A program made the translations under genes and the position numbers. Of a stretch of DNA of 64,000 bases, positions 1-8,917 are shown piece by piece. Under the pieces are notes generated by a model that saw only the letters and a list, made by a program, of their open reading frames with translations, was not told the origin of the DNA and ran no database searches. Position 1 is the first letter of the stretch. The number at the start of each line of letters is the position of its first letter. Location: contig JAUIMC010000010.1 of NCBI GenBank assembly GCA_030433215.1, forward strand, positions 62,001 to 126,000, in the 5' to 3' direction. The DNA comes from Alphaproteobacteria bacterium. Its GTDB lineage: Bacteria > Pseudomonadota > Alphaproteobacteria > Caulobacterales > Parvularculaceae.

Positions 1-292
1 TGGCCTCGAGCGTGATCTCGGCTTGCGGCTCGAAGCCCCACAGGCGGTCGCAAGTTTCGATGACGCTTTCGATGACGGGCAGCGGCGCCAGCGAGGGCGT
101 GCCGCCGCCGAAATAAAGGCTTGTCAGTTTCCGGTCCTGCGTTCGTTCAGCATAGCGTTCGAGATCGCGGGTCAGCGCGGTCGTCCACGCGCCCGCGTCG
201 GCGGGACGGTTCTTATAGACGTTGAAATCGCAATAGGGGCAGATGCGGGCGCAATAAGGCCAGTGAACATAGACCCCGAGGGGCTTGCTCAT
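1..292 (-). CDS. hemW: HemW-like radical SAM protein (oxygen-independent coproporphyrinogen III oxidase-like), truncated by window edge
   Basis: Minus-strand translation from ATG at 292: MSKPLGVYVHWPYCARICPYCDFNVYKNR...LTSLYFGGGTPSL; CxxxCxxC radical SAM motif. Absent from the ORF track because it runs off the window. Confidence 0.93.
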   Translation of the reverse strand, partial: MSKPLGVYVHWPYCARICPYCDFNVYKNRPADAGAWTTALTRDLERYAERTQDRKLTSLYFGGGTPSLAPLPVIESVIETCDRLWGFEPQAEITLEA

Positions 293-1044
293 TGCTTTGC
301 GGCCGCTGCTTCGGCGAGGCCGATGGTGTGATCCAGAAGCGCGCGCCCGCCCATGGGCCCGTGGCTCGGGATGACGATCTCGGCTTCCGGAAAGGCTTCC
401 GCGACATTGCGCGCAGCCTCGGCCCAATGGCCGACATCGCCGTCGGCGGTGTTGCCGAGATTGCCGCTGTCGCCGGGGCGGATCAGGCAGCCGCCGAACA
501 GCACCTTCGCCGGCGCGTAATAGACGACGATATTGTCGCGCGTATGGCCGGCGCCAGGATAAAAGACTTCAAGCGGCACGCCGGAATAGCCGGCGAAGAC
601 AAGCTGTTTGCCTTTTTCCGAAATGTACATGGGAACTTGCGCAGGCGTCAGGCCGCGCACCGGCGCGTCTTCATTTGAAAAGCGGTGCGCGGCGGTTTCA
701 ACGCCATGCGCATGCAGGGCTTTCATGCCGCCCATCTTGTCGTCATGGGCGTGGGTGACGATGGCCTTGACCGGCATGGCGCCGGTTTCTTCCTCGATCA
801 GCGCCAACAGTTTTTCCGTATCCGCATCGGTCCAGGCGGTGTCGACGAGAACGACGCCGGTGTCGACTTTGACGACCAGCCCCTGCGACAGGACAAGGCC
901 CCAGCCGTCCACATGGCGCCAGCTTTTGTGAACCCAGACATCCTCGGCGATCTTTTCGAGAACGGGGGCTTGCTGTCCTTCTTCAGCGGCGCGCGCGGGC
1001 GCGGCGGCGAAAACCAGAAACGCGGCGAGAAAAAACTTCCACAT
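289..1044 (-). CDS. Subclass B1 metallo-beta-lactamase with signal peptide
   Basis: THAHDDKMGG (H116/H118/D120), PGAGHTRDN (H196), FGGCLI (C221) and IPSHG (H263) motifs in B1 order; N-terminal [19 protein letters not shown] signal peptide; stop overlaps hemW start (ATGA). Confidence 0.88.
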   Translation of the reverse strand: MWKFFLAAFLVFAAAPARAAEEGQQAPVLEKIAEDVWVHKSWRHVDGWGLVLSQGLVVKVDTGVVLVDTAWTDADTEKLLALIEEETGAMPVKAIVTHAHDDKMGGMKALHAHGVETAAHRFSNEDAPVRGLTPAQVPMYISEKGKQLVFAGYSGVPLEVFYPGAGHTRDNIVVYYAPAKVLFGGCLIRPGDSGNLGNTADGDVGHWAEAARNVAEAFPEAEIVIPSHGPMGGRALLDHTIGLAEAAAAKQ

Positions 1045-1652
1045 CAAAAATGCGCTTTCATCAGTTTACGGAAGGCGTCGGCCCGGTGAGAGATCGCATG
1101 CTTCTCCTCCGGCTCCATCTGCCCAAAGGTGATATGATAGCCGTCGGGCGTGAAGATGGGATCATAGCCGAAGCCTTTTTCGCCGCGCCCCGGAAAGACG
1201 AGGACGCCCGTCACCTCGCCCTCGAAGGTTTCGGTGTGGCCGTCGGGCCAGGCGAGGGTGAGGGCGCAGACAAAGCGGGCGGAGAAATCCTCCGTGCCGG
1301 TGTCGAAAACCGCCGTCTCGACCTTTTTCATGGCCAGCCCGAAATCCCGGGGCTCGCCGGCCCAGCGCGCGGAGAAAATCCCCGGCGCCCCCGCGAGCGC
1401 GGTCACCGAAAGCCCTGAATCGTCTGCGAGGGCGGGGAGCCCGGAGGCCTTCGCGGCGGCCAGCGCCTTCAATTCGGCGTTCTCGGCGAAGGTCGTTCCG
1501 GTCTCTTCGGGGTCGGAAAGCCCCAGGTCCTTCGCGGAGATCGCCTCGACCCCAAGTGGGGATAGTAAATCATTGATTTCTCTTACTTTTCCATCGTTAT
1601 GCGAGGCGATGACCAGCCGTCCCGGCCCTAATTTGCGCATCGTTTCGCTCAT
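1044..1652 (-). CDS. rdgB: dITP/XTP pyrophosphatase (RdgB/HAM1)
   Basis: [51 protein letters not shown]; start chosen at MSETMRKL rather than the longer ORF. Confidence 0.95.
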   Translation of the reverse strand: MSETMRKLGPGRLVIASHNDGKVREINDLLSPLGVEAISAKDLGLSDPEETGTTFAENAELKALAAAKASGLPALADDSGLSVTALAGAPGIFSARWAGEPRDFGLAMKKVETAVFDTGTEDFSARFVCALTLAWPDGHTETFEGEVTGVLVFPGRGEKGFGYDPIFTPDGYHITFGQMEPEEKHAISHRADAFRKLMKAHF

Positions 1653-1662
1653 GGTTTTATCC

Positions 1663-1735
1663 CTTATCGAAAAAAAATTATCGTTTTTCGGCAAAAAAGA
1701 CTTGCATCGTTTTTCGATAAGTGTATATCGATAAT
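1663..1735. promoter_or_regulatory. Putative operator region: 12-bp perfect inverted repeat plus repeated ATCGTTTTTCG / TATCGATAA motifs
   Basis: CTTATCGAAAAA (1663-1674) and TTTTTCGATAAG (1710-1721) are perfect reverse complements; ATCGTTTTTCG occurs at 1680-1690 and 1706-1716; TATCGATAA at 1726-1734; plus-strand TTGCAT-N16-TATATC at 1702-1729. Confidence 0.6.
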
Positions 1736-1975
1736 CAACAAGACGGCGATCAGCGCCGCACCCGAAAAACCGCAAAGGCTCCATAGCAGCCGACGGGATT
1801 AAAGGAAAAGGGCCGGGAAAAAGGCCCGCGCCAAAAACTGAAAAGGGCAAGGCCGCCCCTCTCGAAACCCTCCGGGGCCCCGAGGAAAAAGGCCGAAAAA
1901 AAGAGCGGCAGGAAGAACCTGACCGCTCAAGAAGATCAAACGAGCCGCTAACACAGGAAAGAAAAGGAGAAACCC

Positions 1976-2110
1976 ATGCGCTTTGCTAACTCACCATTTA
2001 GTTTCGATAAATTCGGCGCTCTTGTCAATGGACTGGCCGTCGTCGTCACCGTCACCCTCATCGCCTCCGGCTACGTTTCGGCCCTCGGCGCCTTTGCGGG
2101 GACGGCGTAA
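1976..2110 (+). CDS. Small predicted membrane protein (44 aa)
   Basis: Read directly: [50 protein letters not shown] upstream; one TM segment; stop overlaps next ATG (TAATG). Below the ORF-track length cut-off. Confidence 0.65.
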   Translation: MRFANSPFSFDKFGALVNGLAVVVTVTLIASGYVSALGAFAGTA

Positions 2111-2277
2111 TGTCGAAACTACTCCAGATCGTTTCGGCAGGTCTTTTCGCGAGCGTCGCGGCGGCCTGCCTCTACTCTCTGGCTGTCGCGGCGCCGGCCG
2201 GCGCCGCTGCAAAAGAATTGACCGACGGAGCCCGCCAGGGGTGCCAAAAGGCTTTCTGTCTGGTCGCGTTTTTCTAA
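2110..2277 (+). CDS. Small predicted secreted/membrane protein (55 aa)
   Basis: [55 protein letters not shown]; coupled by TAATG to the preceding small ORF. Confidence 0.6.
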   Translation: MSKLLQIVSAGLFASVAAACLYSLAVAAPAGAAAKELTDGARQGCQKAFCLVAFF

Positions 2278-2365
2278 GATGGCGCGTCCGCGCTGAGCAA
2301 GGCGCGCCATCCACGCCGCCGCGCCCGTTTCTTCCCGGCGGCGCGCAATAACGGAGATCCCCGTC

Positions 2366-2860
2366 ATGAAAGCGATAGGCAAAGGCTCGCTCGCCTCCAT
2401 TCTCGCCATGGGGCTGCATTTCACGCGCGTCATCATGTGGATCGCTTTTGTCGGCGTCAGCATCGCGCTGATTATTCTGCCGTTCTTTTCCACGCTGGCG
2501 AGTCTTTTCGGGGAATCCCTGGATGTCAGCAAGGAAGACTTTTTCAATGTGGCGCTCACCTTCACGACGATCGCGGTGATGTTGTTCGTGGTGAACCGGC
2601 TTCTTGAAATTCTCAAAACGCTGCGCTTCGGCTCGCCTTTCGTGAAGGAGAACGCCGACCGGTTTCGCGGCCTCGGCTATGCGCTCCTGATCGGGGAAGG
2701 GGCGAAAGTCGCTTTCGGTTTGCTGTCGCTCATTTTCGATGTGGATGTGGCCGGCAATTCCTCTTTTATCGCCTGGATCGCGATCATTGCGGTTTTTGTC
2801 CTGGCGGAAGTTTTCCGCGAGGGCGCGCGCATGAAGGAAGAACAGGATCTCACTGTATAA
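2366..2860 (+). CDS. DUF2975 family membrane protein
   Basis: Four hydrophobic segments, LRFGSPFVKENADRFRGLGYALL motif, immediately followed by a small XRE regulator. Confidence 0.8.
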   Translation: MKAIGKGSLASILAMGLHFTRVIMWIAFVGVSIALIILPFFSTLASLFGESLDVSKEDFFNVALTFTTIAVMLFVVNRLLEILKTLRFGSPFVKENADRFRGLGYALLIGEGAKVAFGLLSLIFDVDVAGNSSFIAWIAIIAVFVLAEVFREGARMKEEQDLTV

Positions 2861-3084
2861 TGTCGATTTCGGTCAAACTCGATCGTGTGCTTCTCGACCG
2901 CGGCATGTCGCTGACGGAGCTTTCCGAGCGCGTCGGGGTGACCATCGCCAATCTCTCGATCCTCAAGACCGGCAAGGCCAAGGCCATCCGCTTTTCGACG
3001 CTCGAGGCGATCTGCAAGGAGCTCGACTGCCAGCCGGGCGACATTCTTTTCTTCGACGACGACGGCGCTCCCTCTCCCGACTGA
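2860..3084 (+). CDS. XRE/YozG-type helix-turn-helix regulator
   Basis: LDRVLLDRGMSLTELSERVGVTIANLSILKTGKAKAIRFSTLEAICKELDCQPGDIL; overlaps DUF2975 stop. Confidence 0.9.
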   Translation: MSISVKLDRVLLDRGMSLTELSERVGVTIANLSILKTGKAKAIRFSTLEAICKELDCQPGDILFFDDDGAPSPD

Positions 3085-3085
3085 T

Positions 3086-4408
3086 CTACTGATACGGCGC
3101 CGCAGCGCTTTCATTCCCCGCCTCGTTCACCGCTTCATCCAGGTCGTCGTCATTGAGCGGCGGCAAGGCGGCGGCGACGCCCGGGCTCATCCAGGCGAAA
3201 ATGAGAAGCGCGAGCGCCGCCCCGGCGGTGAACATGAAGGGCGCGGCGGGCGCAACGGCGTAGAGCGCAAAGCCGAGAACCGGCGAGACGATAAAGCCCA
3301 CGGCGCCGAAAGAGCTCGCAATGCCGATGGCGCCGCCCTGCTCCTCCGGTTCGACCGCGAGCGACGTCGCCGCTGTCGCCGCCGGCACCGCAAGCCCGGC
3401 GCCGAAACCGCTCACCGCCATGCCGATCGCCACCGGCCAGACATGATCGTTAAGGAAGATCAGGCTGTGGCCGACGACCATCAGGCCCGGAGCGATGCGC
3501 ATCAGCGTCGCCGGCGGCAGGCGCATGCGTTGAACCACGACGAGCTGGGAGAACAGCGAACACATGGCGCCGGCGGTGAGGCCGATGCTGACATAATGAG
3601 GCGCGTCCGCGACCGAGTAGCCGAGCCGGTCGATGAAATAAAACGCGATGGCCTGCATTGGGATCGCGTTGATGATCCCGAAAGATAGCGCGAACAGGAA
3701 ATACGGCGCGAGGCGCGCATCGAGCAGGCGCACATTCACAGAGCGGCTGTGATGTTTCGGTCCCGTGCGTTCCGGCAGGAAGAAATAGACCGCGCCCGCC
3801 ATCACCGCGCCGATGGCGGCGACAGCGTAAAACGGCGCCGCAGGACTGATGAGGGAAGTCGCGGCGCCGAAGCCCGGCCCCAGCATGGCGCCGAAGCCGA
3901 AGGCGGCGGAGAAACTGGCGATCCCTGCGGTGCGTTCGCGCTTCGAGGTGCGGTCCGCGATATAGGCTTGCGCGGCGGGCGGGCTCGCCGAGCCGATAAT
4001 GCCATAAAGGGAGCGCATGGCGACCATCAGCGCATAGAGCGGCATGCCGGACAACGCGCCGGCGAGACCGAGTTCGAGAGAGGCGCCGAACAGGATCGCC
4101 GAAAGGGTGAAGCCGAAAAGGCCGATCAGGATGAAAGGCTTGCGTCCCCGGCTGTCGCTCAATTTTCCCCAGCGCGGGCCGCAGAAGACCCAGGCCGAAG
4201 CGGAGATCGCGAAGATCGCGCCGACCTGGAAATTCGACAGGCCAAGCTCGCGGCCCAGCGGCGGCAGCACCGAGAACACGATGGTCTGCCCCATGCCGGC
4301 GCAGACCGCGCCCACAAGCAGCAGCATGATGGCGAGCCGCCGTTGCAAGGGACTCGTGACGGCGCGCGCGGACTGATCCGGCGCAGGCGAAGGCGCGTTT
4401 GTGTTCAT
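3086..4408 (-). CDS. MFS transporter, TetA-like drug efflux subfamily
   Basis: 12-TM pattern, GKLSDSRGRKPFILIGLFGFTLSAILFG motif; start at MNTNAPSPAPDQ. Confidence 0.85.
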   Translation of the reverse strand: MNTNAPSPAPDQSARAVTSPLQRRLAIMLLLVGAVCAGMGQTIVFSVLPPLGRELGLSNFQVGAIFAISASAWVFCGPRWGKLSDSRGRKPFILIGLFGFTLSAILFGASLELGLAGALSGMPLYALMVAMRSLYGIIGSASPPAAQAYIADRTSKRERTAGIASFSAAFGFGAMLGPGFGAATSLISPAAPFYAVAAIGAVMAGAVYFFLPERTGPKHHSRSVNVRLLDARLAPYFLFALSFGIINAIPMQAIAFYFIDRLGYSVADAPHYVSIGLTAGAMCSLFSQLVVVQRMRLPPATLMRIAPGLMVVGHSLIFLNDHVWPVAIGMAVSGFGAGLAVPAATAATSLAVEPEEQGGAIGIASSFGAVGFIVSPVLGFALYAVAPAAPFMFTAGAALALLIFAWMSPGVAAALPPLNDDDLDEAVNEAGNESAAAPYQ

Positions 4409-4542
4409 AGGCTCCGGCGGATCGGGGGCTCGGGTGATGGGGCACACACACCACGCCGCGAGGCGCTTGGCAATCAGCAATGGCGCCTTGCGGCTTTGCC
4501 GCTTCCCGGTAAGCTGCAAGGGCTTGGGAAGGAGGGACGGTG

Positions 4543-5043
4543 ATGACCGGGTCTTTTTCTGCTGAAGGCGGCTGCGCCTGTAAAACCGTTCGGTATCGCC
4601 TGACGGCGCCGCCGCTTTTCGTTCATTGCTGCCATTGCCGATGGTGCCAGCGCGAGACGGGCTCTTCCTATGCGCTGAACGCCATGATCGAAATGGAGTG
4701 CGTCGAGATGCTGAGCGGGGAAACGGTGCAAATCGAAACGCCGTCGGAAAGCGGGCGCGGCCAGAAGGTGCACCGCTGCCCGGCATGCCATCTCTCTTTG
4801 TGGAGCCATTATGGCGGCGCGGGGCCCGCTATCGCATTCATCCGTGTGGGAACGCTTGACGAGCCGGACGCCTTTCCCCCGGACATCCAGATCTACACGG
4901 AATCGAAACAGCCCTGGGTGACGCTCTCCCACGACATGCCGGCGGTCAAAGGCTATTACAAGATGAGCGAATACTGGCCGGAAGAGGCGCTCGCCCGGCT
5001 GAAAGCCGCGAAGGAAGCCTTCGCGGCGAAGAGCGGCGCCTAA
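4543..5043 (+). CDS. GFA family (CENP-V/GFA fold) protein
   Basis: GGCACKTVRYRL...HCCHCRWCQRETGSSYALNAMI...CPACHLSLW zinc-ligand cysteines. Confidence 0.88.
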   Translation: MTGSFSAEGGCACKTVRYRLTAPPLFVHCCHCRWCQRETGSSYALNAMIEMECVEMLSGETVQIETPSESGRGQKVHRCPACHLSLWSHYGGAGPAIAFIRVGTLDEPDAFPPDIQIYTESKQPWVTLSHDMPAVKGYYKMSEYWPEEALARLKAAKEAFAAKSGA

Positions 5044-5159
5044 AAGCCCTCTTAACCCTGCTGCATTAAAACCTTTTCAAAGCCCTATTTCCGGCTGGCC
5101 TGTCGCTTATCCGCAAAGGAGAGGCGCGGGCGGCGGCTTTCGGAGAGGAGCGTTGCAGC

Positions 5160-7586
5160 ATGAAAAGAGTACTCATCGCCTTTTTCAGCGCGGCCTCGGC
5201 GGGCGCCGCCGCCGCGCAGGATGTCTGCACGCCGGCCGGCTGGACTTATCCGGTGACGGAACAACAAGAGCGCGCCGTCATTCTCGGCCGCGACTTCGCC
5301 GACGGCCGCCACCCGCCGCGCCCTCATTATTCCACCTATTCCAACTTCAAGGATCTGCTGGCGACGCTGGGGCTGGGCGCGTTGTGGCCGGACGCGCCCC
5401 GGTACGGCGGCGCGCAGTGCACCGGCTATTCGACAAACATTCTTCTCGACCGGGCGCGCGAGCTCGGGCCCGATCATCCCTATCTCGCCGCGCTCGCCGA
5501 GGTGCAGGTGAAACTGGTGCGCGCCTGCACGCACCGGTCCGAGCCGATCGGCGCCCTGACGGAGTTCTGGCGCGGCGCAGCCGATCCTGACGGCCGGCTT
5601 GATGTCATCGGCAGGCAGGACCTCGCTTATCTTTCTGCGATCCGGGATTTCCATGCGCGCCGGTTTGCTGAAGCGCGCGAGGGTTTCGCCGCAGTCGCGG
5701 CGGACGCCGCCTCGCCCCATCGCGACGCCGGTCGTCTGATGGAAATCCGCGCCCTGCGCGAGATGAAGGAAGACCGCGCCGCCCACGCCCTCGTCAAAGG
5801 CTACGCCAGGCAAGCGCAAGGCCGGTTCAAGGAATGGCTCGACCAGCAGGAAGACCTGATCGCGCGCAAGTCCGACATTCCCGAATTTCGCGCCGCGCAC
5901 TTGGAAAAGGTTTTCCGCCGAACCTACGGGCTGCCGATTGAGGGCGAGCCGGCCGGGTTCCGGCGCGAACAGGCCGCTTACGATCTCGAGACCTATTTTC
6001 TCTATGAGCACGACCGCCAGCGCCGCTTTGCGCCGAGCGTCATGCCCGCCGACTGGTGGCTGCACAAGGAGACGCCGGCCGGCTCCACGGCGTTTGCGGC
6101 CGTGCAGGCGGCGGCGAAGACATATGACGACATCGACTGGATCGTCGCCCGCCATGCGAGTCGCGCCTTTGCGCGCGACAATAGCTGGTTCGCGGGCCCC
6201 GATTTCGACATCGCCGACCCTGCCTATCAGCGTGTGACCGACCACGCCTACGCCAAGTGGAAGGGCGAAGGCCGCGTCCGCTGGGCGGCGATCGTCGCCG
6301 CGCGGATTGACGAGACATCGCCCTATGCGCCAGACATCATCGCGTTCATCAGCGACATGCAAGAGCGCGCGCAGACCTGCGGCCTCTCTGTCTCCGAATA
6401 CGCTGTCTATTCGTCGGCCTTTCGCGACGCCGTGCGCCTGGCCGCCGCCGGCGGGGATTACGATACGGCGTTCACGCTGATGAAGCAGGCCTTTCAGAAC
6501 AGATTTTATCCGTATACGCTCGATGAACACAGCGTGCGCCGGGCGTTCGTCAATCTGTTGATGATCCGGGGCGATTATGACGCCATGCGCCGTTTCCAAA
6601 CGGAGATCGGCAATGATTCCGCCCTCGATCTGTGGTTGGCGCAAACGCCCGAAGAGCTCGTGAAATACGGCCAGAACCGCCTTCTCGAATTCGCCAATAT
6701 GCTCGATGAGGAAGCGATCCTCGGCCTTATGGCGCTCAAGGATGAGCATGGGCGCAACCTTCTTTCCCGGCAAAACGAGATGGATTTCGCCCGCATCCTG
6801 TGGACGCGGGGCTATGTGTTTCACGATGCGGCGCTCATGACGCGGACAGAGCCGATAGTGCGGGCGCGCTATCCTCAGTTGAAGCCCTATTTCCGGCATG
6901 CGGAGGCCGCGAAATCCGAAACGGCGCGCCGGCGCATTTTCACCCATATGATCCTGAAATATCCGGGCCTGTCGCCGTTCGCCTATGTGGGCTCGCACAA
7001 GCGCCGCAACGATCTCGCGACGGTTCTCGGCAAGGACCCCATCGAGGGCAACTGGTGGTGTTCGGGCGAGGACCGCGCGCGCGTTCAGGACGATGAAGAC
7101 GCGCTGGCGGACGCGTTTTTTCGTTGGCGGTTTGATTATCAAGCGCCGGTTGAGCGTTATGCAGCGGGGCGGCGCTACCGCATGTACCCGCCGGCGGCGG
7201 ACAGCGACGAGCGCCGGATGATCGAGGCGGCGTGGCGGCGCTTCCGCGCGGACTATCCGCCCTTCGCCATGATCAGTGAACAAACGCAGAAGCGTCTCGC
7301 CGCCCTGCCGCGCGCCTCCGCTTATCTCTGGGACGAAGTGCGCGGCTGGGCGAGAAGCCCCGCCGGCTACGCCGACTGGGCGTTGCAGCGCGACGACCGC
7401 CTGCCTGAAAGCCTGCACCGGGTCGTTTTCACTACGCGCGTCTCCTGCCACTTGCTGGAAGAAGGCAACAAGGAGACATCGCGGGGCGCCTATGTGATGC
7501 TGCACCGGCGCTATGGCGGCGCGTTCTGGGCGGCGCAAACGCCCTACTGGTTCGATAATTTCGGGTACGGGGCGCGGCGGCGCTAG
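5160..7586 (+). CDS. Large secreted protein of unknown function, predicted all-alpha/TPR-like
   Basis: 808 aa, signal peptide MKRVLIAFFSAASAGAAAAQD; aromatic-rich globular composition; the antisense 817-aa ORF is Arg-rich and artefactual. Confidence 0.8.
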   Translation: MKRVLIAFFSAASAGAAAAQDVCTPAGWTYPVTEQQERAVILGRDFADGRHPPRPHYSTYSNFKDLLATLGLGALWPDAPRYGGAQCTGYSTNILLDRARELGPDHPYLAALAEVQVKLVRACTHRSEPIGALTEFWRGAADPDGRLDVIGRQDLAYLSAIRDFHARRFAEAREGFAAVAADAASPHRDAGRLMEIRALREMKEDRAAHALVKGYARQAQGRFKEWLDQQEDLIARKSDIPEFRAAHLEKVFRRTYGLPIEGEPAGFRREQAAYDLETYFLYEHDRQRRFAPSVMPADWWLHKETPAGSTAFAAVQAAAKTYDDIDWIVARHASRAFARDNSWFAGPDFDIADPAYQRVTDHAYAKWKGEGRVRWAAIVAARIDETSPYAPDIIAFISDMQERAQTCGLSVSEYAVYSSAFRDAVRLAAAGGDYDTAFTLMKQAFQNRFYPYTLDEHSVRRAFVNLLMIRGDYDAMRRFQTEIGNDSALDLWLAQTPEELVKYGQNRLLEFANMLDEEAILGLMALKDEHGRNLLSRQNEMDFARILWTRGYVFHDAALMTRTEPIVRARYPQLKPYFRHAEAAKSETARRRIFTHMILKYPGLSPFAYVGSHKRRNDLATVLGKDPIEGNWWCSGEDRARVQDDEDALADAFFRWRFDYQAPVERYAAGRRYRMYPPAADSDERRMIEAAWRRFRADYPPFAMISEQTQKRLAALPRASAYLWDEVRGWARSPAGYADWALQRDDRLPESLHRVVFTTRVSCHLLEEGNKETSRGAYVMLHRRYGGAFWAAQTPYWFDNFGYGARRR

Positions 7587-7652
7587 GGCGGCGCGCAGGC
7601 CGGTTGCGGGCTGATTGCGGTATCGGCCTCAAAGTCCTATATCCCGGCCCTT

Positions 7653-8804
7653 ATGGCGACGCTCGACCTCTCTCAACGCCCTGAAACAGCGGGCCCTCTC
7701 AATCTTGCCGGGATGACCCGCGGCGAGATCGCGGGGGTTTTGCGCGAGACCTTCGGGCTCGACGAGAAAAAGGCGAAGATGCGCAGCGTCCAGCTCTGGC
7801 GCTGGATCTATCATTACGGGCAGACCGACTTCGCGGCGATGACCGACATCGCCAAGGAGATGCGCGCCGGCCTCGCCGAGCGCTTCGTGGTGGCGCGTCC
7901 CGAAGTGACCGAACGCCTCGTCTCCGTCGACGGCACGCGCAAATATCTGATCAAACTCGGCCCGGGAACGGAAGTCGAATGCGTCTTCATCCCCGATGTG
8001 GGCCGCGCCGGGGCGCTCTGCGTTTCGTCCCAGGTCGGCTGCACGCTCGCCTGCACCTTCTGTCATACAGGGACGCAGAAACTCGTCCGTAATTTGACCT
8101 CCGCCGAGATCGTCAATCAGGTGATGGCGGTGAAGGACGATCTCGAGGAATGGCCCTCGGGCAAGGAAGACCGGCGGTTGTCGAACATCGTTTTCATGGG
8201 CATGGGCGAGCCGCTTTATAATCTCGACAATGTCGCAAAGGCGATCGAGGTCATCGCCGACGGCGACGGAATTTCCATCTCGCGCCGGCGCGTCACCGTC
8301 TCGACCTCGGGCGTCGTTCCGGAAATGCATCGCCTCGGCGAGGAAACCGCCGCCATGCTGGCGATCTCGCTTCACGCCACCAACGATCCCCTGCGCAACG
8401 AGCTGGTGCCCATCAACAAGAAATACCCTATCGCCGAGCTGATGGAGGCGTGCCGGAATTATCCGGGCGTCGGTAATGCGCGGCGCATCACCTTCGAATA
8501 TGTGATGCTGAAAGACGTCAACGACTCTGACGCCGAAGCGCGCGAACTGGTGCGGCTCTTGAAAGGCGTTCCGGCGAAGATCAACCTGATCCCGTTCAAC
8601 CCCTGGCCCGGGGCGCCTTACGAATGTTCAAGCTGGGAGCGCATTGAAGGCTTCGCCGACATTCTCTCCCGCGCCGGCTACGCCTCGCCCATCCGCACCC
8701 CCCGCGGCCGTGACATCTTCGCCGCCTGCGGACAGTTGAAGTCGGAGAGCGTCAAAAAACGCGCGAGCGAAGTCCGCAAGGAGCGGATAGCGGCGGAGCA
8801 GTAA
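7653..8804 (+). CDS. rlmN: 23S rRNA (adenine(2503)-C(2))-methyltransferase RlmN
   Basis: [13 protein letters not shown] radical SAM motif, [30 protein letters not shown]. Confidence 0.97.
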   Translation: MATLDLSQRPETAGPLNLAGMTRGEIAGVLRETFGLDEKKAKMRSVQLWRWIYHYGQTDFAAMTDIAKEMRAGLAERFVVARPEVTERLVSVDGTRKYLIKLGPGTEVECVFIPDVGRAGALCVSSQVGCTLACTFCHTGTQKLVRNLTSAEIVNQVMAVKDDLEEWPSGKEDRRLSNIVFMGMGEPLYNLDNVAKAIEVIADGDGISISRRRVTVSTSGVVPEMHRLGEETAAMLAISLHATNDPLRNELVPINKKYPIAELMEACRNYPGVGNARRITFEYVMLKDVNDSDAEARELVRLLKGVPAKINLIPFNPWPGAPYECSSWERIEGFADILSRAGYASPIRTPRGRDIFAACGQLKSESVKKRASEVRKERIAAEQ

Positions 8805-8833
8805 GCAAGTAGGTCTTGCGCTTTGCTCACCTC

Positions 8834-8903
8834 CCGCTCATCCCCGCGAATGCGGGGATCCAGAAAAGCCGCGATGGATTCCCGCCTGCGCGGGAATGAG
8901 CGG
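8834..8903. repeat. REP/BIME-like palindromic intergenic repeat
   Basis: CCGCTCATCCCCGCGAATGCGGGGATCCA ... TGGATTCCCGCCTGCGCGGGAATGAGCGG; each arm is itself a hairpin and the arms are inverted copies. Confidence 0.85.
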
Positions 8904-8917
8904 AGAAGGCGGGGCGT

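Noticed and set aside
3086-4408. Reading the B1 lactamase plus TetA-like MFS plus MarC as a resistance island
   Set aside because: The MFS and MarC genes are ordinary chromosomal families, not adjacent to or co-oriented with the lactamase operon, and no mobility genes are present.
4409-4786. N-terminal extension of the MFS transporter ORF
   Set aside because: Arg/Ser-rich, overlaps the GFA gene antisense; the MNTNAPSPAPDQ start fits the first TM helix.
5085-7538. 817-aa minus-strand ORF
   Set aside because: Antisense shadow of the 808-aa secreted protein; Arg/Gly-rich with no signal or domain, arising from high GC.
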